Positions 26,957 through 35,794 of a stretch of DNA of 64,000 nucleotides are shown here, piece by piece. Position 1 is the first letter of the stretch; every line of letters starts with the position of its first letter. The DNA comes from Candidatus Thiomargarita nelsonii (GTDB lineage Bacteria; Pseudomonadota; Gammaproteobacteria; Beggiatoales; Beggiatoaceae), in NCBI GenBank assembly GCA_000785145.2, contig JSZA02000015.1, forward strand, positions 22,305-86,304. Reading direction: 5' to 3'. Made by a program: the position numbers and the translations under genes. The notes under the pieces are model-generated. The model was not told the DNA's origin, searched no databases, and was given only the letters and a program-made list of their open reading frames with translations.

Positions 26957-27238
26957 ATGAGTATTCTTGATTACTTTCGGATAGATTCACAAAAGTCAGC
27001 GACTGTTGCTAAAGAGCGCTTACAAATTATTGTTGCACGTCAACGCAGCAATCGTAGTGACTCAAGGGCACTCGACTTTTTTATTCCCAAAATGCAACAG
27101 GAATTGCTAGATGTCGTTAAGAAATACGTTGAGATCGATAATGAGCAAGTCAAAATGCATATAGAAAAAGAGGGTGATTATGAAATTTTAGAAGTTAATA
27201 TTCCTTTGCCAGAAGAAAAGCTTAGGAAACTTCGTTAA
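26957..27238 (+). CDS. minE: MinE, copy 2
   Basis: ATG 26957 lies one base after the minD stop. The 93-residue product has the anti-MinCD helix SATVAKERLQIIVARQR and the topological domain VEIDNEQVKMHIEKEGDYEI. It differs from copy 1 at about a dozen positions, including one extra residue after ARQR. Both copies look functional. Confidence 0.95.
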   Translation: MSILDYFRIDSQKSATVAKERLQIIVARQRSNRSDSRALDFFIPKMQQELLDVVKKYVEIDNEQVKMHIEKEGDYEILEVNIPLPEEKLRKLR

Positions 27239-27267
27239 AAAAAAATTTCCATGACCAATAGGCTGAG

Positions 27268-28236
27268 ATGAATTCAAAAAAAATATTAATTTTTGGTACT
27301 TTAGTGAGTTTTGTTCTATTGGTAATTGTGTTTTCACGCTTGGAATGGTCTGCTTTTTTGAGTGCTCTTAAAAGTATTCGCTTAGCACCTATCTTGCTGG
27401 CAGGGAGCATTATCATGCTCATTATCATCTTGCGCTCACTGCGTTGGACTTTAGTCGCACATCAACCGATCATAAAATTTAAGTATTTTTGGCAAGCGGT
27501 TAATATCGGTTATTTAGGTAATATGATTTACCCTGCACGGGCGGGCGAGGTACTTAAGGTGGTGGCTATTCATCACTTTGCGCCGCTTGTCTATGGGCGG
27601 GCTATTTCTAGTGCTGTGATTGATCGAATGCTGGATATGATTGTGGTGGGATTATTTACGCTGCTCGTGCTTTGGATACATGGTAGTCAAATTGATCCCA
27701 ATGTTGGCAGAGCAGTTATCAGCATTTTTATGGTTGCGACGGTGCTATTGACTTTGTTAATCATTTTGGTTGATCGTTTACAGACTCATGTACAAAGTTG
27801 GAATGCACAAGCTCAATGGCAACAACGCTTGCAAGAATGGAGCGAGCACGCTTTGGAAGGTGTCCAAGCTTTTCGCCAAACACATAATATATTAATTGTT
27901 TTACTACTGAGTGTCGGCATTTTTATGCTGGATTATTTTTGGATGTGGCTAATGATGGATGCTTTTGGCTGGGATTTGCCCTTTGAGGCTGGATTGACAG
28001 TCGGGGTTTTTCTTCTAGTCGCCATCTCTTTGCCTTCCGCCCCCGGTTATATTGGCATTTACCAAGTCGCCTGTGTCTTGGCTTTGAGTTTATACGGTAT
28101 TGATGAAAGCCTTGCTGTCGCCTATTCGGTGGTGATGCAATTACTCACTTTTGCGATTTTGGGTGTACAGGGGATGCTCGTGACTGCTTATTGTGGGTTT
28201 AATTTGTCGCGGGAACGGGATTTGTCTTTTGAGTGA
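27268..28236 (+). CDS. YbhN/AglD-type flippase-like membrane protein (UPF0104)
   Basis: The 322-residue protein has about eight transmembrane segments and the LPG-synthase-TM family pattern: LRSLRWTLVAHQ, NIGYLGNMIYPARAGEVLKV near residue 75, then ISSAVIDRMLDMIVVGLF. The later motif SLPSAPGYIGIYQ is also typical. Members are proposed lipid or glycolipid flippases or regulators of membrane-lipid flow. It follows minE by 29 bases and may be cotranscribed with the min genes. Confidence 0.88.
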   Translation: MNSKKILIFGTLVSFVLLVIVFSRLEWSAFLSALKSIRLAPILLAGSIIMLIIILRSLRWTLVAHQPIIKFKYFWQAVNIGYLGNMIYPARAGEVLKVVAIHHFAPLVYGRAISSAVIDRMLDMIVVGLFTLLVLWIHGSQIDPNVGRAVISIFMVATVLLTLLIILVDRLQTHVQSWNAQAQWQQRLQEWSEHALEGVQAFRQTHNILIVLLLSVGIFMLDYFWMWLMMDAFGWDLPFEAGLTVGVFLLVAISLPSAPGYIGIYQVACVLALSLYGIDESLAVAYSVVMQLLTFAILGVQGMLVTAYCGFNLSRERDLSFE

Positions 28237-28309
28237 GGTTGTTGTTTTATTTTTGACCTGCGGGGTTTTAGCAACCCGTAGGTTTGGCGTTAATTATCAA
28301 GTTAAATCT

Positions 28310-29416
28310 ATGCTTAAACGAATTTACATTAATAATTTTAGGTCTTTGGTCAATTTTGAATTGACGCTTGATTCGATGAATTTATTTCTTGGGGCTAATG
28401 GCACCGGAAAAACAACATTATTTCTTGCTTTGTTCAATCTTCAACAATTTATTGTTGGAGATAAAACAGTTACCGAGCTTTTTAAACGGGCAGATTTGAC
28501 GAAATGGCAAGATTCCTCAATTCAACGTTTTGAACTAGAAATCACTGGGAATGGTGGCGTTTATAAGTATTCACTGGCTATTGAACACCAGCGAGCGCGA
28601 GCACGAATGCAACAGGAGCATTTATTATTTAATGATAAACCCTTGTTTGAATTTAATATTGAGGCCGATGCTGGCTTGGCGCAACTTTACCATGATGATT
28701 ACACTGCTGGTCCAGAATACCCTTTTGATTGGTCACGCTCAGGCATTGCTGCCCTACAAGAGAGAGCAGACAATAAAAAGCTGACTTGGTTTAAAAGACG
28801 TATGGCACGGTTTTTTATTGTCCATATCAATCCAACTCTGATGAATTCAGAAAGCCGTCAGGAAGACACTAGCCCCACTTGGGAAATGTCAAATTATGCC
28901 GCTTGGTTTAGATACTTATCCCAAGATCAAGGTACCATTTTTGAATTGACTCACGAGTTACGTGAAATGTTACCTGGTTTTAAAGCATTTAAGATTATTC
29001 CAGCCGGTGAAGCGAAAATCCTTTCCGTAGATTTTTTTGTCAATGAGCAGACTATTAATTATAAATTTGATGAATTATCTGATGGTCAACGTATTCTGAT
29101 CGCATTATATACATTGATATATTGCCTGCCCGATGAGGACTACACTTTATGCCTTGATGAGCCTGAAAACTTTTTAGCTTTACCAGAAATTCAACCTTGG
29201 CTTGATAAGCTTTATGAGCAATGTGAGGATAATCACGCACAAGCTTTGTTAATTTCTCATCATCCTAAATTAATTAACTATTTAGCGAGTAATGCGGGTT
29301 ATTGGTTTAGCCGTCAAGATAATGGTCCTGTGCGTACTCAAAGTGTGACTGATGAAGATGACACTGGATTATCCATTGCTGAGCTGGTCGCACGGGGTTG
29401 GATTTATGACAACTAG
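28310..29416 (+). CDS. AAA/ABC-type ATPase of a two-gene module
   Basis: ATG 28310 begins MLKRIYINNFRSLVNFEL, the usual start of OLD-like/SMC-like ATPases; the frame is open further upstream but without such sequence. Walker A is FLGANGTGKTTLF near residue 27, the signature ELSDGQRILIA near 255, Walker B TLCLDEPENF near 280, and the switch His is in LISHHPKLI near 318. The next gene overlaps its end by 11 bases and looks TOPRIM-like. ATPase plus TOPRIM-like pairs are typical of phage defence (OLD, PARIS, Gabija type). Function here is inference. Confidence 0.8.
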   Translation: MLKRIYINNFRSLVNFELTLDSMNLFLGANGTGKTTLFLALFNLQQFIVGDKTVTELFKRADLTKWQDSSIQRFELEITGNGGVYKYSLAIEHQRARARMQQEHLLFNDKPLFEFNIEADAGLAQLYHDDYTAGPEYPFDWSRSGIAALQERADNKKLTWFKRRMARFFIVHINPTLMNSESRQEDTSPTWEMSNYAAWFRYLSQDQGTIFELTHELREMLPGFKAFKIIPAGEAKILSVDFFVNEQTINYKFDELSDGQRILIALYTLIYCLPDEDYTLCLDEPENFLALPEIQPWLDKLYEQCEDNHAQALLISHHPKLINYLASNAGYWFSRQDNGPVRTQSVTDEDDTGLSIAELVARGWIYDN

Positions 29417-29939
29417 TCGCCACAAACCACAACTCGTTATTTTATGTGAAGATCTCAGGCATTATCACTTTGCACGAAAATTTTTTCAAAGCCGTGGATT
29501 AAAAAAAATCATTCCAAACATTTGTCCTAAAGGTAGACGTTCTGGTGAACAATATGTGCGTGAACACTATGCGCAGGAACTTAAAGCTTATCGAAGCAAA
29601 GCGAATTACCTCAATATCGCCTTAGTCGTTGTGATTGATGCTGATCTGAAAAGTATAGATGAGCGCATCAAATCTTTAGATGACCCAAATCCACGTTCAG
29701 ATACAGAAAATATTGCTATTTTTGTTCCGGCAAGAAATATTGAGACATGGATTCACTACTTGAATGGACATGATTATAACGAAAAAGATTCCTATAAAAG
29801 TTTGTATAACAAAGGTATTTCCCCTAGTAAGTTTGCTGAAAAATTAGCTAAAAAAATCTGTCCTCAAGGGCTTCAAGATGATGCCCCGTCTTCCCTACAT
29901 CATGCTTGTCAAGAATTAAAAAGGCTACAAATTGACTAA
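29406..29939 (+). CDS. TOPRIM-like partner of the ATPase
   Basis: ATG 29406 overlaps the ATPase stop. The 177-residue protein reads KPQLVILCEDLRHYHFARKF at the N-terminus, a strand ending in a conserved Glu. Then NIALVVVIDADLKSIDERI has an Asp-x-Asp pair after a strand. Glu followed by DxD is the TOPRIM pattern. Later IFVPARNIETWIHYLNG resembles the end of DUF4276/DUF4435-like partners. Translational overlap implies the two proteins work together. The exact family is not recognised. The next gene, rlmB, overlaps by 8 bases. Confidence 0.65.
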   Translation: MTTSRHKPQLVILCEDLRHYHFARKFFQSRGLKKIIPNICPKGRRSGEQYVREHYAQELKAYRSKANYLNIALVVVIDADLKSIDERIKSLDDPNPRSDTENIAIFVPARNIETWIHYLNGHDYNEKDSYKSLYNKGISPSKFAEKLAKKICPQGLQDDAPSSLHHACQELKRLQID

Positions 29940-30675
29940 AAAAAACACTGAAAAAATTTTCGGTTTACATGCCGTGCGACACGTTTTTAAAAACGACTTC
30001 AGTCGCGTCATGGAAATGTGGGTACAGCAGGGGCTTCATTCTGCGAAATTAGAAGCCCTGCTGAAACAAGCGGAACAACAGGGAATTGCCATTCAGTCCG
30101 TACCCAAAAAAACGTTGGATAATTTGAGTGATAACGGTCATCATCAAGGCATCCTCATTCGCTGCAAAGCCAGCCAGATTCAATCCTCACTAGAAAATAT
30201 TATAGCCTCATCAAAAACGCCGTTTTTCTTAGTGCTTGATGAGGTGCAAGATCCGCATAATTTGGGTGCTTGTTTGCGGACTGCCGATGCGGCGGGGATT
30301 GATGCCGTGATCGTGCCTAAAAACCAAGCCTGCCAATTGACAGGAACCGTGCATCAAGTCGCCTGTGGTGCGACTGTCCCCTTTATTTCCGTCACCAATC
30401 TCGCTAGAACCTTGCGCTGGTTACAGGAACAAGGCGTGTGGTTAGTTGGCACAGAGGCTGAAAGTCAAAGCACTCTCTTTGAAACCAATTTGACTGGCTC
30501 ACTGGCATTCGTCTTGGGGGCAGAAGGGCGGGGCTTACGCCGACTGACACGAGAAACTTGTGATCTCTTGGTACGCATTCCTATGTCGGGTACGGTGGAA
30601 AGCCTTAATGTTTCAGTAGCGACGGGAGTTTGTTTGTATGAAGCCGTGCGGCAACGGAGTGTGCAAGCAGTTTAG
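29932..30675 (+). CDS. rlmB: 23S rRNA (guanosine-2'-O)-methyltransferase RlmB
   Basis: The start is TTG 29932, overlapping the previous stop. The 247-residue protein has the L30e-like substrate-binding N-terminus (IFGLHAVRHVF) and the SPOUT domain: VLDEVQDPHNLGACLRTADA near residue 100, VLGAEGRGLRRLTRETCD near 195 and IPMSGTVESLNVSVATGVCLYE near 220. These are motifs 1-3 of the TrmH family. RlmB methylates G2251 in the ribosomal P loop. Confidence 0.95.
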   Translation: MTKKNTEKIFGLHAVRHVFKNDFSRVMEMWVQQGLHSAKLEALLKQAEQQGIAIQSVPKKTLDNLSDNGHHQGILIRCKASQIQSSLENIIASSKTPFFLVLDEVQDPHNLGACLRTADAAGIDAVIVPKNQACQLTGTVHQVACGATVPFISVTNLARTLRWLQEQGVWLVGTEAESQSTLFETNLTGSLAFVLGAEGRGLRRLTRETCDLLVRIPMSGTVESLNVSVATGVCLYEAVRQRSVQAV

Positions 30676-30769
30676 TTAGTTGATTTTGCGTTAATCAGAC
30701 ACTAAATAAGTACCATGGGGATTTTTTTCCCTCGCATAAAATCGCGTCATTCTTTCAGGAAAGAAAACC

Positions 30770-31024
30770 ATGCAAGTCATTTCACTGAGAACGGCTCAAG
30801 AAAACTTGGAGACGATTTTTGAGCATGTCTACCAAAATCATGAGCCTCATATTGTTAATATAGAAAATCATCAAAATGTTGTCATTCTGTCGCTTGATGA
30901 TTACAATTCATGGACTGAAACTAACTATTTGCTTTCAAGTCCCAAAAACGCTGAAAGACTTTTGAATTCTTTGAAAAAAGCCAGAGAGGGTCAGGTTTTT
31001 GAACGGGAGTTAATTGAAGAATGA
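30770..31024 (+). CDS. yefM: antitoxin YefM
   Basis: The 84-residue protein begins MQVISLRTAQENLETIFEHV and contains HQNVVILSLDDYNSWTET, as in YefM/Phd antitoxins. CAGGAAAG precedes the ATG. The stop overlaps the toxin start (ATGA), giving translational coupling. YefM binds YoeB and represses the shared promoter. Confidence 0.92.
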   Translation: MQVISLRTAQENLETIFEHVYQNHEPHIVNIENHQNVVILSLDDYNSWTETNYLLSSPKNAERLLNSLKKAREGQVFERELIEE

Positions 31025-31281
31025 AACTTGTTTTTACTGAAGAATCGTGGGAAGATTACCTCTATTGGCAACAAACAGATAAAAAGACTTTAAAGAGAAT
31101 TAATCAACTTATTAGTGCCATCAAAAGAGACCCTTTTGATGGAATAGGCAAACCAGAGCCTTTAAAGCATAAACTTGAAGGTTGTTGGTCACGGCGCATA
31201 ACTGAGGAACATAGACTTGTCTATGAAATTGTAGGTGATACGGTCAAAATAATCGGTTGTCGATACCATTATGGACGCTAG
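31021..31281 (+). CDS. yoeB: mRNA interferase toxin YoeB
   Basis: The 86-residue protein reads MKLVFTEESWEDYLYWQQTD and ends CRYHYGR. The internal KPEPLKHKLEGCWSRRITEEHRLVYEI carries the Glu, Arg and His of the RelE/YoeB active site, with the C-terminal HY. YoeB cleaves mRNA on the ribosome. Both genes look intact, unlike the Phd/VapC relic at 13.2 kb. Confidence 0.94.
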   Translation: MKLVFTEESWEDYLYWQQTDKKTLKRINQLISAIKRDPFDGIGKPEPLKHKLEGCWSRRITEEHRLVYEIVGDTVKIIGCRYHYGR

Positions 31282-31349
31282 AACAAAAAAAAGAGCAGAG
31301 CATGGAAATCCATCCTTGAACAGCGGGGTTTTGGTAACCCCACGGTTCT

Positions 31350-32327
31350 TTAAAGGGCTTCCGCTAATTTAGCAAAAAAGCTTTGCGTTAACTTGATCTG
31401 TTCAAGAGAATTTCCCACGCGATTGACTGTATTACGAAACATTGCCCCGTATGGTTGCCCTTTGCTATACCAAGATAAATGTTTACGTGCCATCCGTACC
31501 CCAGTATATTCTCCATAAAATTGATAGAGTTTCTCCAGATGAGCCAATAAAGTGTCGCGGATTTCAGTCAGAGAGGGGGCGGACAATTTTTCTCCCGTTT
31601 TTAAATAGTAGTCTATTTCACGAAATATCCACGGACGACCCAAGGCAGCACGTCCTATCATCACCGCATCCGCTCCTGTATAATCTAATACATACTTGGC
31701 TTTTTCTGGACTACGAATATCGCCATTGGCAATCACAGGTATTTTAATATTCGCCTTGATCGCGGCAATCGTATCATATTCCGCCTCGCCACTAAATCCA
31801 CAGGCACGAGTACGCCCATGAATAGCTAAAGCTTGTATCCCGGCTTGTTCCGCTATTTGGGCAATACGCAGGCCGTTACGGTGTGCTTTATCCCAGCCGG
31901 TGCGTATTTTTAAGGTGACGGGCACCGAAACGGCGTTAACCACAGCATCGAGAATTTGAGCCACCCGTGTTTCATCTTTTAATAAGGCGGAACCCGCCAT
32001 AACATTACAGACTTTTTTTGCGGGGCAGCCCATGTTAATATCAATCATTTGTGCGCCATTTTCTACGTTATATTGCGCCGCTTTTGCCAATAATTCTGGA
32101 TCGGCACCGGCAATTTGTATACAACGCGGTTCAGTTTCACCGTCATGATTGGCACGGCGTTTAGTTTTTTCGCTGCCCCAAAGTAGCGAATTTGATGAAA
32201 TCATTTCTGATACCGCCATGCCAGCACCGAGTTGTTTACAGAGTTGTCGGAAAGGGCGATCTGTGACGCCTGCCATGGGGGCTAGGATGAGTTTGTTTTT
32301 TAGGGTATAAGTGCCTATTTTAACCAT
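31350..32327 (-). CDS. dusB: tRNA-dihydrouridine synthase B
   Basis: The 325-residue protein has LAPMAGVTDRPFRQL near the start, DINMGCPAKKVCNVMAGSALL with the catalytic Cys near residue 100, HGRTRACGFSGEAEYD near 165 and VIANGDIRSPEKA, then GADAVMIGRAALGRPWIF. This is the FMN-binding TIM barrel of Dus enzymes; MAGSALL fits DusB. It reduces uridines in the tRNA D-loop. In many gammaproteobacteria fis follows dusB; here a repeat-rich spacer lies upstream and yoeB downstream. Confidence 0.95.
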   Translation of the reverse strand: MVKIGTYTLKNKLILAPMAGVTDRPFRQLCKQLGAGMAVSEMISSNSLLWGSEKTKRRANHDGETEPRCIQIAGADPELLAKAAQYNVENGAQMIDINMGCPAKKVCNVMAGSALLKDETRVAQILDAVVNAVSVPVTLKIRTGWDKAHRNGLRIAQIAEQAGIQALAIHGRTRACGFSGEAEYDTIAAIKANIKIPVIANGDIRSPEKAKYVLDYTGADAVMIGRAALGRPWIFREIDYYLKTGEKLSAPSLTEIRDTLLAHLEKLYQFYGEYTGVRMARKHLSWYSKGQPYGAMFRNTVNRVGNSLEQIKLTQSFFAKLAEAL

Positions 32328-32398
32328 TTATGTTAACCTTATATATAAGTAGCTCAACAAAAGTATTTTAACATTTTAAACTTTCAAAGAAATCCTTT

Positions 32399-32520
32399 TT
32401 TTAGGTGGGTTGGGCGTCCCGCCACTTCGTTGCGCGGGCAACCACAAGGGATTGCCCCTACCCACCCTACATACTACTATTTTTTTAAGATAGGAGTCCA
32501 AGATTTATCTTGGACGGAGG
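32399..32520. repeat. composite repeat spacer upstream of the phosphatase gene
   Basis: This stretch holds a truncated ggtgggttgggcgtcccgcc unit, a gggcaaccacaagggattgc unit, a ccaccctacat end and an AAGATTTATCTT palindrome (32492-32516). No gene is seen in 32328-32529. Confidence 0.6.
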
Positions 32521-32529
32521 TATAAATTT

Positions 32530-34008
32530 ATGAAATTTGATCGAACATTGGTATTTGGTGATTTTCACGGTGATCTGGATATCATGTTGAGCAGCATGGC
32601 AAAAAAGGGACTTATTCGTTATGACGGAGAAATAAAGGCAGTCATAAAGCTGATAAGTGAGAACGAGTTTGAGGCAATGGTGATCCCACAGGCGCAACCC
32701 GTTCGGATGATTTTTCTGGGTGATTACCTAGATCGTTATCATTTTGGCTACCATATTATCCAGTTTTTGGATAAAATCAGATGGGAAAATTTTGGTATTC
32801 ACCCAATATTTTTTATGGGTAATCACGACTTAATCAATTTCCATTTTTTTATCAATCCGTTTGAAATATCTGAAATCTATCACGGTTGTGGACATTCAAA
32901 ATGCGATACGCTTTCTTATATCAATAATATGGGGCTCCATGATAGTCTGGAAAGTTTCAAGGCGCTTCACGGTGATGAGATAGTGAAAAAGCAAATCGAG
33001 TTCTACGAAACCGGTAGAATTGAGTATCAAAATGATTTTTATACCTTGCGTTATGAATATCCGCAGGATCTTTCCCCACTGGCTGAATATCGCCACTATA
33101 CGGGTGATGACTATTCCAACTACTACAACCAACTGGTTAGCAAACTGGGATTGGATTCTTCGTTATTGTTGGAAAATGAAAAATTAAATTCGCATAACGA
33201 ATTGAGCTTTGTTCTCTCCAATCTATTTGAAAAATTGACCAGCGGGCAAAAAAATTGGTGGGTTATCTCTACTAAAGAGTGCCGAAGGAGTATGCTAAAG
33301 CTTGGTAATTTTAACTTTTTTATCAATAAAGACAAGCAAGAGATTCTCCCAATAGATTGGCGAATTATTTCATTAGTCTGGCGGCATCATTATGGCGATT
33401 TTTTCCGCCGTACACGATTCATCCATAACGAAGACAACACTGTCTTTGTTCATGGCGGGCTTTCTCCATTGGCGATGATGGATCCCTTGGTGTTTGGCAA
33501 TCAATATGATCCTCGTCATGATACGTTCCTGCCAGATTTTAGCCTTAAAGATGTTGTTGAACGTAGCAATCGCTTGATGGCTCAAATTGTCGAAAACGCC
33601 TTGAATGATTATAGCTTTAGGCGAATGAACGGAGCGGAGGTAGTGGATCAGATCGGATATTGGCGTGGAGTGGCTAGAGGTTTTCCAACGTTTGGCGGAC
33701 CAATCTGGAGTGACTTTAACTATCTTCAAGACTGTCTTAAAAAAGATGAAAGGATTCGCTTGTTATATAAGCGTTTTAAAGAAGCCACTGGAATTGAAAG
33801 AGTCATTTGTGGTCATACGCCTTTTAAATTTGAAGATAAGCCTGAAGTCCGTTTTCTGATGAGTGGCGAATTTCAGGCAATCGGGTTGGAATATTTGTGT
33901 GTTGACAACGCTTGTTCCATCGCATACAGTGTGGATAGTAGATTAAATGGTATTGAGATTGATCGGGATGGGAAGATTTTGGATATTGGTGAAATTTTGT
34001 TTGACTAG
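32530..34008 (+). CDS. calcineurin-like metallophosphoesterase
   Basis: The 492-residue protein carries the metallophosphoesterase motifs: VFGDFHGDLD (D-x-H, residue about 10), FLGDYLDRYHFG (GDxxDR, residue about 62), FFMGNHDLINFH (GNHD, residue about 97), then FVHGGLSP and VICGHTPF near the C-terminus. It resembles Ser/Thr phosphatase-like enzymes. A large insert between the GNHD and HGG parts (residues 110-295) is unusual and may confer specificity. GGAGGTATAAATTT precedes ATG. Substrate unknown. Confidence 0.85.
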   Translation: MKFDRTLVFGDFHGDLDIMLSSMAKKGLIRYDGEIKAVIKLISENEFEAMVIPQAQPVRMIFLGDYLDRYHFGYHIIQFLDKIRWENFGIHPIFFMGNHDLINFHFFINPFEISEIYHGCGHSKCDTLSYINNMGLHDSLESFKALHGDEIVKKQIEFYETGRIEYQNDFYTLRYEYPQDLSPLAEYRHYTGDDYSNYYNQLVSKLGLDSSLLLENEKLNSHNELSFVLSNLFEKLTSGQKNWWVISTKECRRSMLKLGNFNFFINKDKQEILPIDWRIISLVWRHHYGDFFRRTRFIHNEDNTVFVHGGLSPLAMMDPLVFGNQYDPRHDTFLPDFSLKDVVERSNRLMAQIVENALNDYSFRRMNGAEVVDQIGYWRGVARGFPTFGGPIWSDFNYLQDCLKKDERIRLLYKRFKEATGIERVICGHTPFKFEDKPEVRFLMSGEFQAIGLEYLCVDNACSIAYSVDSRLNGIEIDRDGKILDIGEILFD

Positions 34009-34028
34009 CCAAGGGCAACCACAAGTAA

Positions 34029-34085
34029 TGTAGGGTGCGTCCTGGGCATAAATTAAGAGTCACGGTGCGTAGGACGCACCCTACA
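34029..34085. repeat. gtagggtgcgtcc palindrome
   Basis: An inverted copy of the unit at 13506-13562, with the same interior on the opposite strand. It sits between the phosphatase and the Mrp operon, with an AAAATAAATTTT-centred palindrome at 34088-34112. Confidence 0.7.
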
Positions 34086-34128
34086 ACACCTCGTCCAAAA
34101 TAAATTTTGGACTCCTAAATGTAACGAT

Positions 34129-34428
34129 ATGATAATAATTGGAAATATTTTAATACTCATCGGTGCAAGCTTTTTATTTTTAGGCGCATTAGGATTGGTA
34201 CGAATGCCAGATGTCTATAACCGCATTCAAGCCGGCACTAAAGCCACCACATTGGGCACTTTAGCCATGTTAGCTGGAGTGGCATTCCATCACCCAACAT
34301 GGCTGCCTAAAATAATATTGATTGCCCTATTTATTTTGCTAACCTCTCCGGTAGCCTCATCCACGATTGCCCGTGCTGCCAAGATGGCAGGTTTACGCAC
34401 TCAAAAAAACCAACAGGAGGAATGCTAA
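34129..34428 (+). CDS. mrpG: Mrp-type antiporter subunit G
   Basis: The 99-residue protein has three hydrophobic segments and the MnhG pattern GALGLVRMPDVYNRIQAGTKATTLGT. It opens a five-gene operon with overlapping ends. Mrp antiporters exchange Na+ or K+ for protons across the inner membrane. Subunits E and F, normally encoded just before G, are absent here; the upstream gene is a phosphatase. Confidence 0.9.
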   Translation: MIIIGNILILIGASFLFLGALGLVRMPDVYNRIQAGTKATTLGTLAMLAGVAFHHPTWLPKIILIALFILLTSPVASSTIARAAKMAGLRTQKNQQEEC

Positions 34429-34688
34429 TGTTATTTTGGGTCGCATTAATTAGTCTTGTGGTAATGCTAGGCGCGGCTTTTGCCGTAGTCTTTTTGCGTC
34501 ATTATTTAGCGGCAACCGCTGCCGCCTCTGTTGTCTCTTTAGCACTCTCAGTGTTATTTGTGGTGCTACAAGCACCAGACGTGGCTTTAGCTGAAGCTGC
34601 GGTGGGTGCCGGTGTGAGTGGCGTTCTCTTGGCTTTAACCTTACGTCGCGTTGGTCTTTGGAAGAGGACATCTGATGAAATTACGTGA
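34422..34688 (+). CDS. Mrp-type subunit, DUF4040/MbhD-like
   Basis: ATG 34422 overlaps the mrpG stop and follows CAGGAGG. The 88-residue protein has three membrane spans and the motif LQAPDVALAEAAVGAGVSGVLLALTLRRVG. It corresponds to the part of large MrpA that in many Mrp and membrane hydrogenase operons is a separate small subunit. Confidence 0.85.
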   Translation: MLMLFWVALISLVVMLGAAFAVVFLRHYLAATAAASVVSLALSVLFVVLQAPDVALAEAAVGAGVSGVLLALTLRRVGLWKRTSDEIT

Positions 34689-35358
34689 AATAAGTGGCCT
34701 TATTTTCATAATTGGTCTTGGTTTACTACTAGGTGCAGTCCTAAAAATATTGGCTTATGATAATACGGTGGGCATGAGCATTCTGGCGCGTGCCCCGTTG
34801 GAGGTGGGAACGGCTAATCTCGTGACGTCTGTATTACTCGCCTATCGTGGTTTGGATACTTTGGGCGAATTAACGATTTTATTTGTCGCAGCAACGGCTG
34901 CTGGTATGGTTTTAGGGCAACGTCGTCCTGATGCCGCGTTTGAGCCGGATGCCGGATTTATCTTGCGTATTGCCGCCGATCTGTTATTTCCATTTCTGAT
35001 TATTTTGGGCGTTTATATTATATTGCATGGACATCTCACACCTGGTGGTGGATTTCAAGGCGGCGCGATTTTAGCGGCAGCTTTTTTCGTCCCCATTTTA
35101 GCCTCACCGGCAAGCCCATTCAATCATCGAGTGAGCAGCACGATTGAAGGTTTAGCAGGGGCTGCTTTTATTATTATCGGTTTAGTGGCACTCTTTGATA
35201 AAGGTGACTTTCTGGCGCCTCTGTTTGGAACGGGAGAAGTAGGGCAATTATTTTCAGCGGGCAGCTTGCCTTTGCTCTATCTAGCCGTCGGACTGAAAGT
35301 CGGGGCAGAATTGGCGGGGCTATTAGCGCGTCTGCAAGAATCTGAGGTGAGTGATTAA
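34675..35358 (+). CDS. mrpB: Mrp-type antiporter subunit B
   Basis: ATG 34675 overlaps the previous stop and has GAAGAGG upstream. The 227-residue protein contains VTSVLLAYRGLDTLGELTIL and the MnhB hallmark GHLTPGGGFQGGAILAAAF. The N-terminal 90 residues match the tail of MrpA that precedes MnhB in fused forms. Seven or so spans. Confidence 0.88.
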   Translation: MKLREISGLIFIIGLGLLLGAVLKILAYDNTVGMSILARAPLEVGTANLVTSVLLAYRGLDTLGELTILFVAATAAGMVLGQRRPDAAFEPDAGFILRIAADLLFPFLIILGVYIILHGHLTPGGGFQGGAILAAAFFVPILASPASPFNHRVSSTIEGLAGAAFIIIGLVALFDKGDFLAPLFGTGEVGQLFSAGSLPLLYLAVGLKVGAELAGLLARLQESEVSD

Positions 35359-35362
35359 AAAA

Positions 35363-35794
35363 ATGACAAAAATGACAATAGAAGAAACCGCTTGGATTTA
35401 TATTTTTTCATATTGTGGTGCCATCGGATTAATACTATTAGGCATATTCGCCATGGTTATGTATCGGCACCTGATTCGGATCATATTCGGATTAATCCTG
35501 TTAGAAGCCGGCGTCAATTTATTCTTGATAACTATCGGCTACCGCCCTAATGCAGTGGCGCCCATTTTAGTAGAGGGTCAAATTCCCGCAGCGATGGTCG
35601 ATCCCATTCCACAGGCACTGGTATTAACCGCTATTGTCATTGGCGTAGGTGTCCAAGCTTTAGCACTTGCTTTAGTCGTCAAAACGTATAAAGCGTATGG
35701 CACTTTGGATACGAAAGTTTTAGCAGAAAAGATTGCACAAGAAAGCGGTACGCACGTCATTGATGGCATACCCGTTGAGGAAACATCAGCATGA
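35363..35794 (+). CDS. mrpC: Mrp-type antiporter subunit C (NuoK-like)
   Basis: ATG 35363 is preferred to the earlier GTG 35351. The protein has three spans and the NuoK/MnhC pattern MVMYRHLIRIIFGLILLEAGVNLFL, then DPIPQALVLTAIVIGVGVQALALAL. It lies between B and D, as in canonical operons, and overlaps the next gene by 4 bases. Confidence 0.9.
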   Translation: MTKMTIEETAWIYIFSYCGAIGLILLGIFAMVMYRHLIRIIFGLILLEAGVNLFLITIGYRPNAVAPILVEGQIPAAMVDPIPQALVLTAIVIGVGVQALALALVVKTYKAYGTLDTKVLAEKIAQESGTHVIDGIPVEETSA

